From Planctomycetota bacterium (lineage in GTDB: Bacteria; Planctomycetota; Phycisphaerae; Tepidisphaerales; Tepidisphaeraceae), in the NCBI GenBank assembly GCA_029777755.1, contig JAKORQ010000119.1, positions 1 to 18,937 on the forward strand: DNA of 18,937 nucleotides, in the 5' to 3' direction. The position numbers and the translations under genes are program-made. Below, piece by piece: positions 7,364 through 14,401 of this stretch; the first letter of the stretch is position 1, and each line of letters opens with the position of its first letter. The notes under the pieces were generated by a model. It ran no database searches. It saw only the letters and a list, made by a program, of their open reading frames with translations, and was not told the DNA's origin.

Positions 7364-8512
7364 CTACCCGATGACGTTGATGCCGAACATGTTGCCGATC
7401 AGCGCGCCCATGCCGTAGGTGATGCCGGCGGCGATCAGGCCGATCAGTAGCTGGCGCATGGCGCTGTAGAGCAGGCCCCGGCCGGTGATTATGTGGGTGC
7501 CGATGCCCAGAATTACAAGGGCGGCGGCGCTGCACACCAGGCTCAGCGCCACGCCGTTGTCTATGTCCTCGACAAACAGGAACGGCAGCGCCGGGGCGAG
7601 CGCGCCGATGACGAACAACACGAAACTGGAGATGGCCGCCTCCCAGGCGCTGCCGCCCAGTTCCTCGGGATCGATGCCCAACTCCTCGCGGGCCAGAGTC
7701 TCCAGGGCGGTGTCCTTGTCCTCAATCAATCGATGGGCAAGCGAGCGGGCATCCTCCTCGGGCAATCCCTTCGCCTGGTAGATCAGCGACAGTTCCTCCA
7801 TCTCCTCCTCGGAGCATTCCTCCAGCTCGGCCGCCTCAACGGCCAGTTGCCGCTGCGCCAGTTCGCGGGCCGACTGCACCGAGAGCCACTCACCCATGGC
7901 CATCGAGGATGCCCCGGCCAGCATGCCGGCCATGGCGGCCAGTGCCACAGTCTTGGCGTTCCCTGAGCCGCCGGCCACGCCCATCACCAGCGAAAGTGTC
8001 GAAACCAGGCCGTCATTTGCCCCCAGCACCGCCGCCCGCAGGGCATTGCCGCCGACCGCGCGATGTCTGCCCTCCAGGCGGGCGAGCATGCCGCCCTCCA
8101 TGCCGCCTTTCTTCAGCGTCACCTGCGAAACGGCCTTGAGCACGCGGGCGTGTGCCTGTTCCTCGCTGGCCATTTCCGTGCCCTGGGCCTCAGGCTGATC
8201 GCTGTAGGTGCCACTGGCGCTCTGCTCGGCACTTACCAGCGTTGGAAGCACGATGGCCACGCCGAACTTGCGGGCAATCCACTGCATGGAGCGGGCGCGG
8301 AACGATGGCTTTGCAATTACGGTGATCCCCAGTTCCCCCAGGCGAATCTGCCAGAAGTCAGCATGGCGCTGCTCGATGTCGGCCATGCGCGCATAGATCT
8401 GCTTGAGCTGCGGATTCTTCTCTATTTCCGCCAGCGCACGATAGGTGGAGGCGGCGTCAATCTCGCTCTGAAAGTTCTCTTTGTACCTTGCGATGTCAGC
8501 AGCGGAAGCCAT
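7364..8512 (-). CDS. mbfA: Membrane-bound ferritin-like iron exporter (rubrerythrin domain fused to VIT1)
   Basis: 382 residues. The N-terminal ferritin-like di-iron domain (about 1-150) has Glu17, the ExxH pair Glu47/His50 (DIEQRHADFW) and a second ExxH in ASEEQAHARVL. The C-terminal CCC1/VIT1 domain has about five helices, starting at GNALRAAVLGANDGLVSTLSLVMGVAG, with the MAMGEWLSVQSARE motif and an acidic cytoplasmic loop (AAELEECSEEEMEEL). MbfA proteins of this layout are known in alphaproteobacteria to export iron and protect against iron and peroxide stress; that role is inferred here. About 50 residues between the two ferritin motifs (KPSFRARS to EAQGTE) look like a linker or insertion. 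ATG at 8512 is chosen where homology starts; no strong ribosome site. No Fur/Irr box was identified. Confidence 0.88.
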   Translation of the reverse strand: MASAADIARYKENFQSEIDAASTYRALAEIEKNPQLKQIYARMADIEQRHADFWQIRLGELGITVIAKPSFRARSMQWIARKFGVAIVLPTLVSAEQSASGTYSDQPEAQGTEMASEEQAHARVLKAVSQVTLKKGGMEGGMLARLEGRHRAVGGNALRAAVLGANDGLVSTLSLVMGVAGGSGNAKTVALAAMAGMLAGASSMAMGEWLSVQSARELAQRQLAVEAAELEECSEEEMEELSLIYQAKGLPEEDARSLAHRLIEDKDTALETLAREELGIDPEELGGSAWEAAISSFVLFVIGALAPALPFLFVEDIDNGVALSLVCSAAALVILGIGTHIITGRGLLYSAMRQLLIGLIAAGITYGMGALIGNMFGINVIG

Positions 8513-8577
8513 CACCACAAGGTTAGCCTGCGTTAGCCGAAAACGCCAAGTGTGGATCTGCTGCAGGATCGGGCGAG

Positions 8578-8615
8578 ACGCAAAACAGATCACCCCGGCG
8601 CGATGGCCGGGGTGA
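8578..8615 (-). terminator. Terminator of the OmpA-family gene
   Basis: Perfect 10-bp stem TCACCCCGGC/GCCGGGGTGA (8590-8599 and 8606-8615) with a 6-nt loop, 36 bp past the stop. Read on the minus strand it is followed by CTGTTTTGCGTC. Confidence 0.8.
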
Positions 8616-8651
8616 CGGGTTATTCAAACTCGGTAAGTGCCGCAGTCAGCG

Positions 8652-9494
8652 TTACTTGTTGATCTCTGCCGGGGCGACAACCGGTGCCGCTTCCACGGGG
8701 GTGACGGCGGCCGGGGTCTTCGGTCCGGGTACCAGCAGGATCTCTACGCGGCGGTTCTGGGCCTTGCCGGCCTCGGTGGCGTTGGAGGCAACCGGGCGCT
8801 GATCAGCATAGCCGGCGACACCCATGCGGTTGGCGGCGATGCCTTCCTTGCGCAGCTCGGCGGCCACGGTGATGGCGCGGTGAGCGGACAGATACCAGTT
8901 ATCCTTGTGGCCGGCCTGGATGGTGCGCGGCTGCGACACCCGGACGTTGTCGGTGTGGCCGGCGACCAGCAGCTCATAGGTTGCGACGGAGGAGGAGTTG
9001 AGGATACCGGCGACGCGCTTGAGCACTTCCTTGGCCTTGGCCGTCACCTCGGCCGAGCCGGAGGAGAAGGTCACGTCGCTTTTGAACTTCAGCATGCCGC
9101 GCTGGGCATCGTAATCCAGCACGTCGGGATACTGCCGGGCGAGCTGGGAGAGGTCATCGGAAACTTCCTGCGGGATGACGATGTTGGTCTTGCGCAGGGC
9201 TTCCTGGTACTTGCGGTTGACCTCATCAAGCTGGGCACGGAGATCGGCGTTCTGCTTCTGCAGGGTGGCCAGCAGGCTCTGGCTGTCCTGGCCGGCGCCC
9301 AGCAGACCATTGAGCTGATCCTGGAGGATCCTGGCCTTCTCACGCTCCGCGCGAGCCTCGGCTTCCGCCTGGCCCAGGCGCTCAAGGTACTGATCGCGTT
9401 CGAGTTTCAGGGCGTTGTACTTGTCGAGTGCGACGCAGCCGTTCATCAGGAAAGCGGCCGACGCGAGCAAAACTACATGGCGCATCCGTAGCAT
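8652..9494 (-). CDS. OmpA/MotB-family outer-membrane lipoprotein
   Basis: 280 residues. Lipoprotein signal peptide with lipobox LMNG-Cys20; then a long predicted coiled coil (about 28-105) rich in Leu, Gln, Glu and Lys. The C-terminal OmpA domain (about 130-265) contains VTFSSGSAEVT, the AGHTDN motif, LSAHRA and NRRVEILL, which hold the Asp and Arg that grip diaminopimelate in peptidoglycan. It likely tethers the outer membrane to the cell wall, as Pal does, but with a coiled-coil spacer; MotB-like domains are related. Start ATG at 9494 is fixed by AAGGAGG 7 nt upstream. It has its own strong terminator. No tol genes are near. Confidence 0.93.
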   Translation of the reverse strand: MLRMRHVVLLASAAFLMNGCVALDKYNALKLERDQYLERLGQAEAEARAEREKARILQDQLNGLLGAGQDSQSLLATLQKQNADLRAQLDEVNRKYQEALRKTNIVIPQEVSDDLSQLARQYPDVLDYDAQRGMLKFKSDVTFSSGSAEVTAKAKEVLKRVAGILNSSSVATYELLVAGHTDNVRVSQPRTIQAGHKDNWYLSAHRAITVAAELRKEGIAANRMGVAGYADQRPVASNATEAGKAQNRRVEILLVPGPKTPAAVTPVEAAPVVAPAEINK

Positions 9495-9606
9495 CGGAAT
9501 GCCTCCTTGCTTTGTTTGTTAAGGTCTGCCGCCGCAACGCGCGGCCAACAGGCGCTTTGTCGTGACGATAACCTGAAATAGATTGCCATAATGCCTCTGA
9601 AAAGCA

Positions 9607-9624
9607 AGCACAACCTTTTGTGCT
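9607..9624. promoter_or_regulatory. Perfect inverted repeat in the ompA/glycosyltransferase divergent gap
   Basis: AGCACAA-CCTT-TTGTGCT, two perfect 7-bp arms with a 4-bp spacer, 112 bp upstream of the OmpA start and 127 bp upstream of the glycosyltransferase start. It looks like an operator or small hairpin; no known regulator is assigned. The rest of the 257-bp gap holds the OmpA ribosome site and no visible gene. Confidence 0.4.
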
Positions 9625-9751
9625 GTGATTATCCGATGGTTGTGGTAAATGCCCCCTGCGCGCAACTTAGCCCATCTACAGGGTCCTTTGTCGACTTCCT
9701 GAGGCTCCAACAATAGCCGGCTCTACCGCTCACAATTACAATCTGCCCGGG

Positions 9752-11275
9752 ATGGAACAAACCCAGGCACTGGAGGATACGGTTACGGGCCGCTCGCGGG
9801 CGAGATGGCTGGCGGCGGTGGCGCTGGTCATCGTGGCCGGCTGGGTGCTGCGATTCTGGCAGATCGGCCAGCAGAGCCTGTGGTTTGATGAGGGGTATTC
9901 CGCGTGGGTGGTGACGCTGGCGCCCTGGCGGATCGTCGAGGTGATTCGCCACGATGTCTCGCCGCCCCTGTACTACCTGCTCCTGAAGGGCTGGCGAGAG
10001 ATTTTTGGGGAGAGCGAGGCGGCGCTGCGCTCCATGTCGGCCGTTGCCTCCTGCCTGGCGGTTCCGGTGATAGCGGCGATTGCCTGGCAGATCACCCGCA
10101 GCCTGGGCGGGGTGCTGGTGGCCTCGCTGCTGATGTCGGTGAGCGTGCTGCAGATCCAGTATGCCCAGGAGGCACGTTCGTACGGCGTGGCCTCGCTGCT
10201 GATGGCGCTGGCGCTGTACGGGGCCGTTCGGCGGATGCAGGGCTCGGAATGGTGGCTGGTGCTCTCGGCCGCCATGCTGGCCGGCAGCGTCTACGTGCAC
10301 AACATGATGTGGTTCTACGTCGCCGGGTTTGGGCTGGGGTACCTGGTGATCCCGGGTCGTGCGGGCCTCGGGCGGCGGATGGCGGAGTTCGCGGCCATCA
10401 GCGTGGCGGTGATCCTCATATACGCATGGTGGATACCGGCCCTGCTTGGGCAGGTTCGCTGGCTGCACGGCAATTTCTGGGCGCCGGTGCCTTCTCCTCG
10501 CGACCTGGCGCAGGTGCTGGTGGCGGCCGGGGGAATGAAACTGATGCACCTTGGCATGCTCGCCCGCGCCTGGGTGATCGGCTGGGCAGTGGCGCTGTGC
10601 CTGGGCGGACTGTGCGTGGTGGTGCTGGCGGGAAGATCGCGCGACACGGTTCGCTGGTCGTCCGGCCTATTGCTGATCGGGCTGTTTCCCATCCTCGCGG
10701 TGTATGGCTATGCCCAGGTGAGCCAGAGCTACTTCGTCGAGAAGATCTTTACCGCATCCTCACTGACGCTGCCGCTGCTGGCGGCGCTGCTGCCGGGATC
10801 GCGCGCCAAGGTGGCGGGGTTTGTGCTGATACCGGCCATCTTCATCGGTAGCTGCATATCGGTATGGGGCTACTTTGCCCGGGAGATCAAGGAAGACTGG
10901 CGCGGAGCCATCGAATACGTAAACAGCATTCCCCGCGAGAAGACGATGGTGGTGTTTGTCGCGAATGAGGGTGAACTGCTGTACCACTATTACATTCGCC
11001 AGCTTGGCGGCAAACCTCACTCGCTGGCGGCCGCCCCGCAGGGATTCCACGAACTGGAACCTCCCAAGACGATCCAGCGCGTCCTCGAGGAAAGCGATAC
11101 AGACAAGCTCATCGAGCGCCTGCACAAGCAGAACCCGGAGAAGGTGGTGCTCGTCCTCTCGCACACGCACTTCTCCGACCCGAACGACCTTACCCGCAAG
11201 GCCATCGAGCGGGAGATGAAGCTGGTGGGCCAGAAGAGCTTCCATCTGGTGGACGTGCTGGAGTTTGCACGTTAG
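9752..11275 (+). CDS. GT-C integral membrane glycosyltransferase (GT39/ArnT-like)
   Basis: 507 residues with about ten membrane helices. The first periplasmic loop carries the acidic motif LWFDEGYSAW (about 43-52), the expected catalytic Asp-Glu of polyprenyl-phosphate-sugar-dependent GT-C enzymes. DVSPPLYYLLLKGW and the family-typical QEARSYG follow. The last about 130 residues form a soluble domain with no recognised motif beyond ATP-independent mixed alpha/beta patterns. It would transfer a sugar from a lipid carrier on the outer face of the inner membrane to a lipid, glycan or protein; the acceptor is unknown. ATG at 9752. The next gene starts 54 nt after its stop, so co-transcription with PFK is likely though functionally unexplained. 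Confidence 0.87.
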   Translation: MEQTQALEDTVTGRSRARWLAAVALVIVAGWVLRFWQIGQQSLWFDEGYSAWVVTLAPWRIVEVIRHDVSPPLYYLLLKGWREIFGESEAALRSMSAVASCLAVPVIAAIAWQITRSLGGVLVASLLMSVSVLQIQYAQEARSYGVASLLMALALYGAVRRMQGSEWWLVLSAAMLAGSVYVHNMMWFYVAGFGLGYLVIPGRAGLGRRMAEFAAISVAVILIYAWWIPALLGQVRWLHGNFWAPVPSPRDLAQVLVAAGGMKLMHLGMLARAWVIGWAVALCLGGLCVVVLAGRSRDTVRWSSGLLLIGLFPILAVYGYAQVSQSYFVEKIFTASSLTLPLLAALLPGSRAKVAGFVLIPAIFIGSCISVWGYFAREIKEDWRGAIEYVNSIPREKTMVVFVANEGELLYHYYIRQLGGKPHSLAAAPQGFHELEPPKTIQRVLEESDTDKLIERLHKQNPEKVVLVLSHTHFSDPNDLTRKAIEREMKLVGQKSFHLVDVLEFAR

Positions 11276-11329
11276 ACATTGTGCTGGCCGCGATATTCTT
11301 GGCGGCCTGCTCTAACCAGGAATTGCGCT

Positions 11330-12682
11330 ATGGATACGACTGTCACGACACTGGGGGAATGCCGCTACCGCTCACCGCTTAATCTCTCGACCCGTGGCGG
11401 AGATGGCCTGGGTGACTTTGTCCCGGATACGGCCCGCGTGCGCTACCAGGTGGAGTACGGCACGACGATGGACCTGCCCGGCGATGTGGTGTTCGAGAAG
11501 GCCGGTCCACGAGAAAAGCTGTTCTTCGACCCGGCGAAGACGCGCGCCGCCATCGTTACCTGCGGCGGGATCTGCCCGGGGATCAACAATGTCATCCGCT
11601 CGGCTTTCCTCGAGATGCACTTTAATTACGGCGTCTCCGAGGTGCTGGGGTTGCGGTACGGGTATGCGGGGCTGAACCCGGAGACAGCAGAGGAGCCGAT
11701 CCGGCTCACGCGCGATTTCGTCGACCACATCCATGAGGATGGCGGCAGCGTGCTGGGAACTTCGCGCGGCCCGCAGCCGCCGGAAGTGATGGTGAAGTAC
11801 CTGGCCGACAACAAGATCGACATCCTGATCTGCGTGGGCGGCGATGGGACTTTGCGCGGAGCAAAATCGATCGCCGACGAGGCCGCGCGGCAGAAATTGC
11901 CGATCGCGGTGGTGGGCGTGCCCAAGACGATCGACAACGACGTGATGTTCGTGCAGCGCACCTTTGGCGTATCCACGGCGATGGAGCGTGCCTCCCAGGT
12001 GATCGACTGTGCCCATACCGAGGCACACAGCGTCTATAACGGCGTGGGGCTGGTGAAGGTGATGGGACGCGAGGCCGGCTTCGTCGCCTGCCTGGCGACG
12101 CTGGCCAACCAGGAGGTCAATCTCACGCTGATCCCGGAGGTGCCGTTTGCCCTGGAGGAAGAGTACGGGGCACTTGAGTTCCTGCGTCGGCGGCTGGAGC
12201 GGCGGCACCATGCGGTCGTGGTGGTGGCCGAGGGCGCTGGGCAGGATCTGCTGGATGATGCCCCGGCCGGCGTGGACAAGTCGGGCAATCGCAAGCTCGG
12301 CGACATCGGCCTGTTCCTGAAGCACCGCATCAACGAGTACTTCGATCGCATCGGCATGCACGTTGATGTGAAGTATTTCGATCCCAGCTACATCATCCGC
12401 AGCGGCAGAGCCAATGCCGACGATGCGGTCTTCTGCGATCAGCTAGCGCGAAACGCGGTGCATGCGGCCATGGCAGGCAAGACAGGCGTCGTGATTAGCG
12501 CATGGAATGGGACATTCATGCATGTCCCGATCTCGCTGGCGACCAGCGGGAAAAAGCAGGTGGATCCGGAAGGATGGCTGTGGAGCAGCGTGGTGGCTGC
12601 CACCGGCCAGCCGCGCCGATTCGCGCCCGTGGAAGCGGTGGCCAGCGTGCGCGGCGAAGCACAACTTCAGGGCAATCGCTAG
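11330..12682 (+). CDS. pfkA: 6-phosphofructokinase, probably ATP-dependent plant-like type
   Basis: 450 residues; phosphorylates fructose 6-phosphate to the 1,6-bisphosphate in glycolysis. Seen: nucleotide loop TCGGICPGIN, LRYGYAGL, GGDGT at 170-174, PKTIDND at 198-204 with the catalytic Asp, QRTFGVSTAMERA, and MGREAGF for the sugar phosphate. In this family a Gly in GGDGT favours ATP, while PPi enzymes carry Asp there (GGDD). Lys199 occurs in PPi enzymes and also in the plant-like ATP enzymes, so Gly173 plus Lys199 fits the plant-like ATP group. Start ATG at 11330 has AGGA 8 nt upstream and matches family length better than the frame opening at 11279. The TAG stop is the first TAG of repeat copy 2. 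Confidence 0.93.
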   Translation: MDTTVTTLGECRYRSPLNLSTRGGDGLGDFVPDTARVRYQVEYGTTMDLPGDVVFEKAGPREKLFFDPAKTRAAIVTCGGICPGINNVIRSAFLEMHFNYGVSEVLGLRYGYAGLNPETAEEPIRLTRDFVDHIHEDGGSVLGTSRGPQPPEVMVKYLADNKIDILICVGGDGTLRGAKSIADEAARQKLPIAVVGVPKTIDNDVMFVQRTFGVSTAMERASQVIDCAHTEAHSVYNGVGLVKVMGREAGFVACLATLANQEVNLTLIPEVPFALEEEYGALEFLRRRLERRHHAVVVVAEGAGQDLLDDAPAGVDKSGNRKLGDIGLFLKHRINEYFDRIGMHVDVKYFDPSYIIRSGRANADDAVFCDQLARNAVHAAMAGKTGVVISAWNGTFMHVPISLATSGKKQVDPEGWLWSSVVAATGQPRRFAPVEAVASVRGEAQLQGNR

Positions 12683-12879
12683 AGCAGTCAACTTCAAGTG
12701 GAGCGGCTTGTCCTGTAGGCCGCGGGACTTCGCATCGGTGGAGGTCTGCCCGAGTTGCATTCAGGTTGAGCGGCATCGAGAGGTAGATGCTGTCCTGGTT
12801 GCTGCGTCTCTCGGTTTCCCTGACTCTGATCACGCAGGTTCGTCGAGGAGTTGCCTCACCTTAAGTGGAACTGGTCTAG
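12679..12879 (+). repeat. Dispersed CTAG-bounded repeat, copy 2 (complete, 201 bp)
   Basis: Bounded by CTAG at 12679-12682 and 12876-12879. The ends are imperfect inverted repeats: left CTAGAGCAGT, right (complement) CTAGACCAGT, then related ACTT/AAG half-palindromes. The 41-nt core at 12688-12728 differs from copy 3 at 2 positions. The right-hand block at 12814-12850 matches copy 3 (14253-14289) at 30 of 37 positions without gaps. It contains no convincing gene. The element fills most of the 290-bp gap before the S49 peptidase; the remainder (12880-12972) holds that gene's leader and a TAGAAT near 12922 that could be a -10 element. Confidence 0.82.
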
Positions 12880-12972
12880 GCCGCTGCCATTTTGCGTGTG
12901 GCTGCCTGTCCAGCGCACCCTGTAGAATCGCCTGTTTAAGGGGACACGTTGACTAAAGACGTGGGAGGAGAC

Positions 12973-13953
12973 ATGCGCACACTCTTTCGAGCGATTACAT
13001 GCTTGATGATCGCGATTCTGGTGGCAGGCTGTGCACCCAGCTTCCTGATCACGCCGGTGGCTAACAGGTCCGGCCTTGAGGAGACCGAGGTCCAGCAGGG
13101 AAAGGGACTATTCAAGAAGAAGATCGCCATCATCCCCATCGAGGGCACCATCGTGAATGCCCGCACACCCAGCCTGATGGGGAGCGGCGAGAATGCCATA
13201 AGCCTGCTGACGCAGCAGCTTCAGCGCGCTGAGAAAGACCCGAATGTCGTTGCGGTTGTCCTGCGCATCAACAGTCCCGGCGGCACCGTCACCGCCAGCG
13301 ACACCGCATATCAGCTCATCAGCGATTTCAAGAAGCGCACCGGCAAGCCGGTGATCGCCTCCGTGCAGGAACTGTGCGCCTCGGGAGGCTATTACGCGGC
13401 CCTGGCGGCCGACGAGATCGTCGTCCAGCCGACCAGCGTGGTCGGCTCCATCGGCGTGATCTTCACCTCCTTCGACATCGAGGGAACCCTCAACAAGATC
13501 GGCGCCCGTTCCTACATCATCAAGAGCGGGCAACTCAAGGACATGGCTTCCCCGTTCAAGGCGATGCGCGAGGAGGAGCGCCAGGTGATCCAGGCGATGA
13601 TCATGGATTACTTCAATCGCTTCGTGGGTGTGGTGCAGACCCGCCGGGAACTGCAGGAAGTGGATGTGAATCGCATCAACGATGGGCGCGTATTCACGGG
13701 AGAGCAGGCACTGCGCCTGAAACTGGTGGATCGCCCGGGCACGCTGGATGATGCGCTGGACCTGGCCCGGCAAAAGGCGGATGCCTCCGGCGCGAAGGCG
13801 GTGCTCTACATCAGGCCATACGGCTACGGCGGCTCGATCTACGCATCAAACCAGGTTCCCGCCCCCGAGGCAAACGGGATGCAGTTGACCATCCCCATGC
13901 CCGAGGAGGTCCTGCCCACCGGGTTCTATTACCTGTGGCGGCCGGGGATGTGA
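12973..13953 (+). CDS. sppA: S49 family signal peptide peptidase-like lipoprotein (SppA)
   Basis: 326 residues; a ClpP-fold Ser-Lys protease that degrades leftover signal peptides or membrane-bound peptides outside the cytoplasm. Start ATG at 12973 with GGAGGAG at 12964-12970; an upstream in-frame TTG at 12949 is rejected. Lipoprotein signal with lipobox LVAG-Cys20. Seen: IPIEGTI strand, RINSPGG oxyanion region, nucleophile Ser137 in CASGGYYAA, and general base Lys184 in IIKSGQLKDM. The 47-residue spacing and single-domain length match the short Bacillus-type SppA rather than the 67-kDa E. coli type. A lipid anchor instead of a transmembrane helix is notable. A strong terminator follows. Confidence 0.92.
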   Translation: MRTLFRAITCLMIAILVAGCAPSFLITPVANRSGLEETEVQQGKGLFKKKIAIIPIEGTIVNARTPSLMGSGENAISLLTQQLQRAEKDPNVVAVVLRINSPGGTVTASDTAYQLISDFKKRTGKPVIASVQELCASGGYYAALAADEIVVQPTSVVGSIGVIFTSFDIEGTLNKIGARSYIIKSGQLKDMASPFKAMREEERQVIQAMIMDYFNRFVGVVQTRRELQEVDVNRINDGRVFTGEQALRLKLVDRPGTLDDALDLARQKADASGAKAVLYIRPYGYGGSIYASNQVPAPEANGMQLTIPMPEEVLPTGFYYLWRPGM

Positions 13954-13995
13954 CCGGAAGCGCCCGGGTGTACTGGCTGGCCGATGGTTGGAAGC

Positions 13996-14033
13996 AAAGC
14001 GCCTGCGGATCCGCGGGCGCTTTCTTTGCTTTG
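13996..14033 (+). terminator. Strong rho-independent terminator of sppA
   Basis: Long hairpin 13996-14023, AAAGCGCC(T)GCGG paired with CCGC(G)GGCGCTTT around a GATC loop, about 12 pairs including one G-T, followed by CTTTGCTTT. It lies 43 bp after the stop codon. Confidence 0.9.
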
Positions 14034-14081
14034 GGCGATCGGCAGATGTATGGGACCATATTGCCAGCCGGGACGTGTGAG

Positions 14082-14347
14082 CTAGAGCCGCTCAACTTCA
14101 AGTGCAGCGGATTGTCCTGTAGGCCGCGGGACTCGGAATCGGCAGAAGTCTGCCAGAGCAGTATTCACATTAACCGGCATCGGGAGGCCAAAGACGATTC
14201 AGTTACTTCGTCGCTTTTTGGTCAAAAACGGGGAATCAATGTGCGTCTTCCTGTTTCCCTTGCTCTGATGCCGCATATTCGTCGAGGATCGCCTTAGCTC
14301 CCGCGGACGGAGACTGCCCGTTCCACTTTGAGTGGAACTTGGTCTAA
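14082..14347 (+). repeat. Dispersed CTAG-bounded repeat, copy 3 (complete, 266 bp)
   Basis: Starts with CTAGAGCC at 14082 and ends with GGTCTAA at 14341-14347, so the right boundary is CTAA instead of CTAG. Core at 14092-14132; right block at 14253-14289. It is 65 bp longer than copy 2, with extra sequence in the middle and near the right end. The right end contains a perfect hairpin GTTCCACT-TTG-AGTGGAAC (14320-14338). Unlike copies 1 and 2 it is not fused to a stop codon but lies 128 bp after sppA, behind that gene's terminator. Confidence 0.82.
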
Positions 14348-14401
14348 GTTCATGTTGAATCGGGGTTTCAACAACCGCAGTCATGCAGTAATAATTAGGT
14401 G

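Larger units (their letters stand above)
13954..14401. other. 448-bp gene-free stretch between sppA and lpxI
   Basis: Holds the sppA terminator (13996-14033), repeat copy 3 (14082-14347), and a hairpin GTTGAA-TCGGGGT-TTCAAC (14354-14372) just before lpxI. No coding sequence is supported; the open plus frame running through it is the repeat itself. Confidence 0.7.

Noticed and set aside
8637..9491. 284-codon plus frame opposite the OmpA lipoprotein
   Set aside because: Shadow of a well-supported gene with ribosome site, lipobox and terminator on the minus strand.
9629..10549. 306-codon minus frame opposite the glycosyltransferase
   Set aside because: Gln/His/Arg-rich shadow typical of reversed high-GC membrane-protein sequence.
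11372..12361. 329-codon minus frame opposite phosphofructokinase
   Set aside because: Antisense shadow; His/Arg/Val-rich with no motif.
13935..14297. 120-codon plus frame after sppA as a small protein gene
   Set aside because: It is made of the sppA end, its terminator hairpin and repeat copy 3; no ribosome site or family match.
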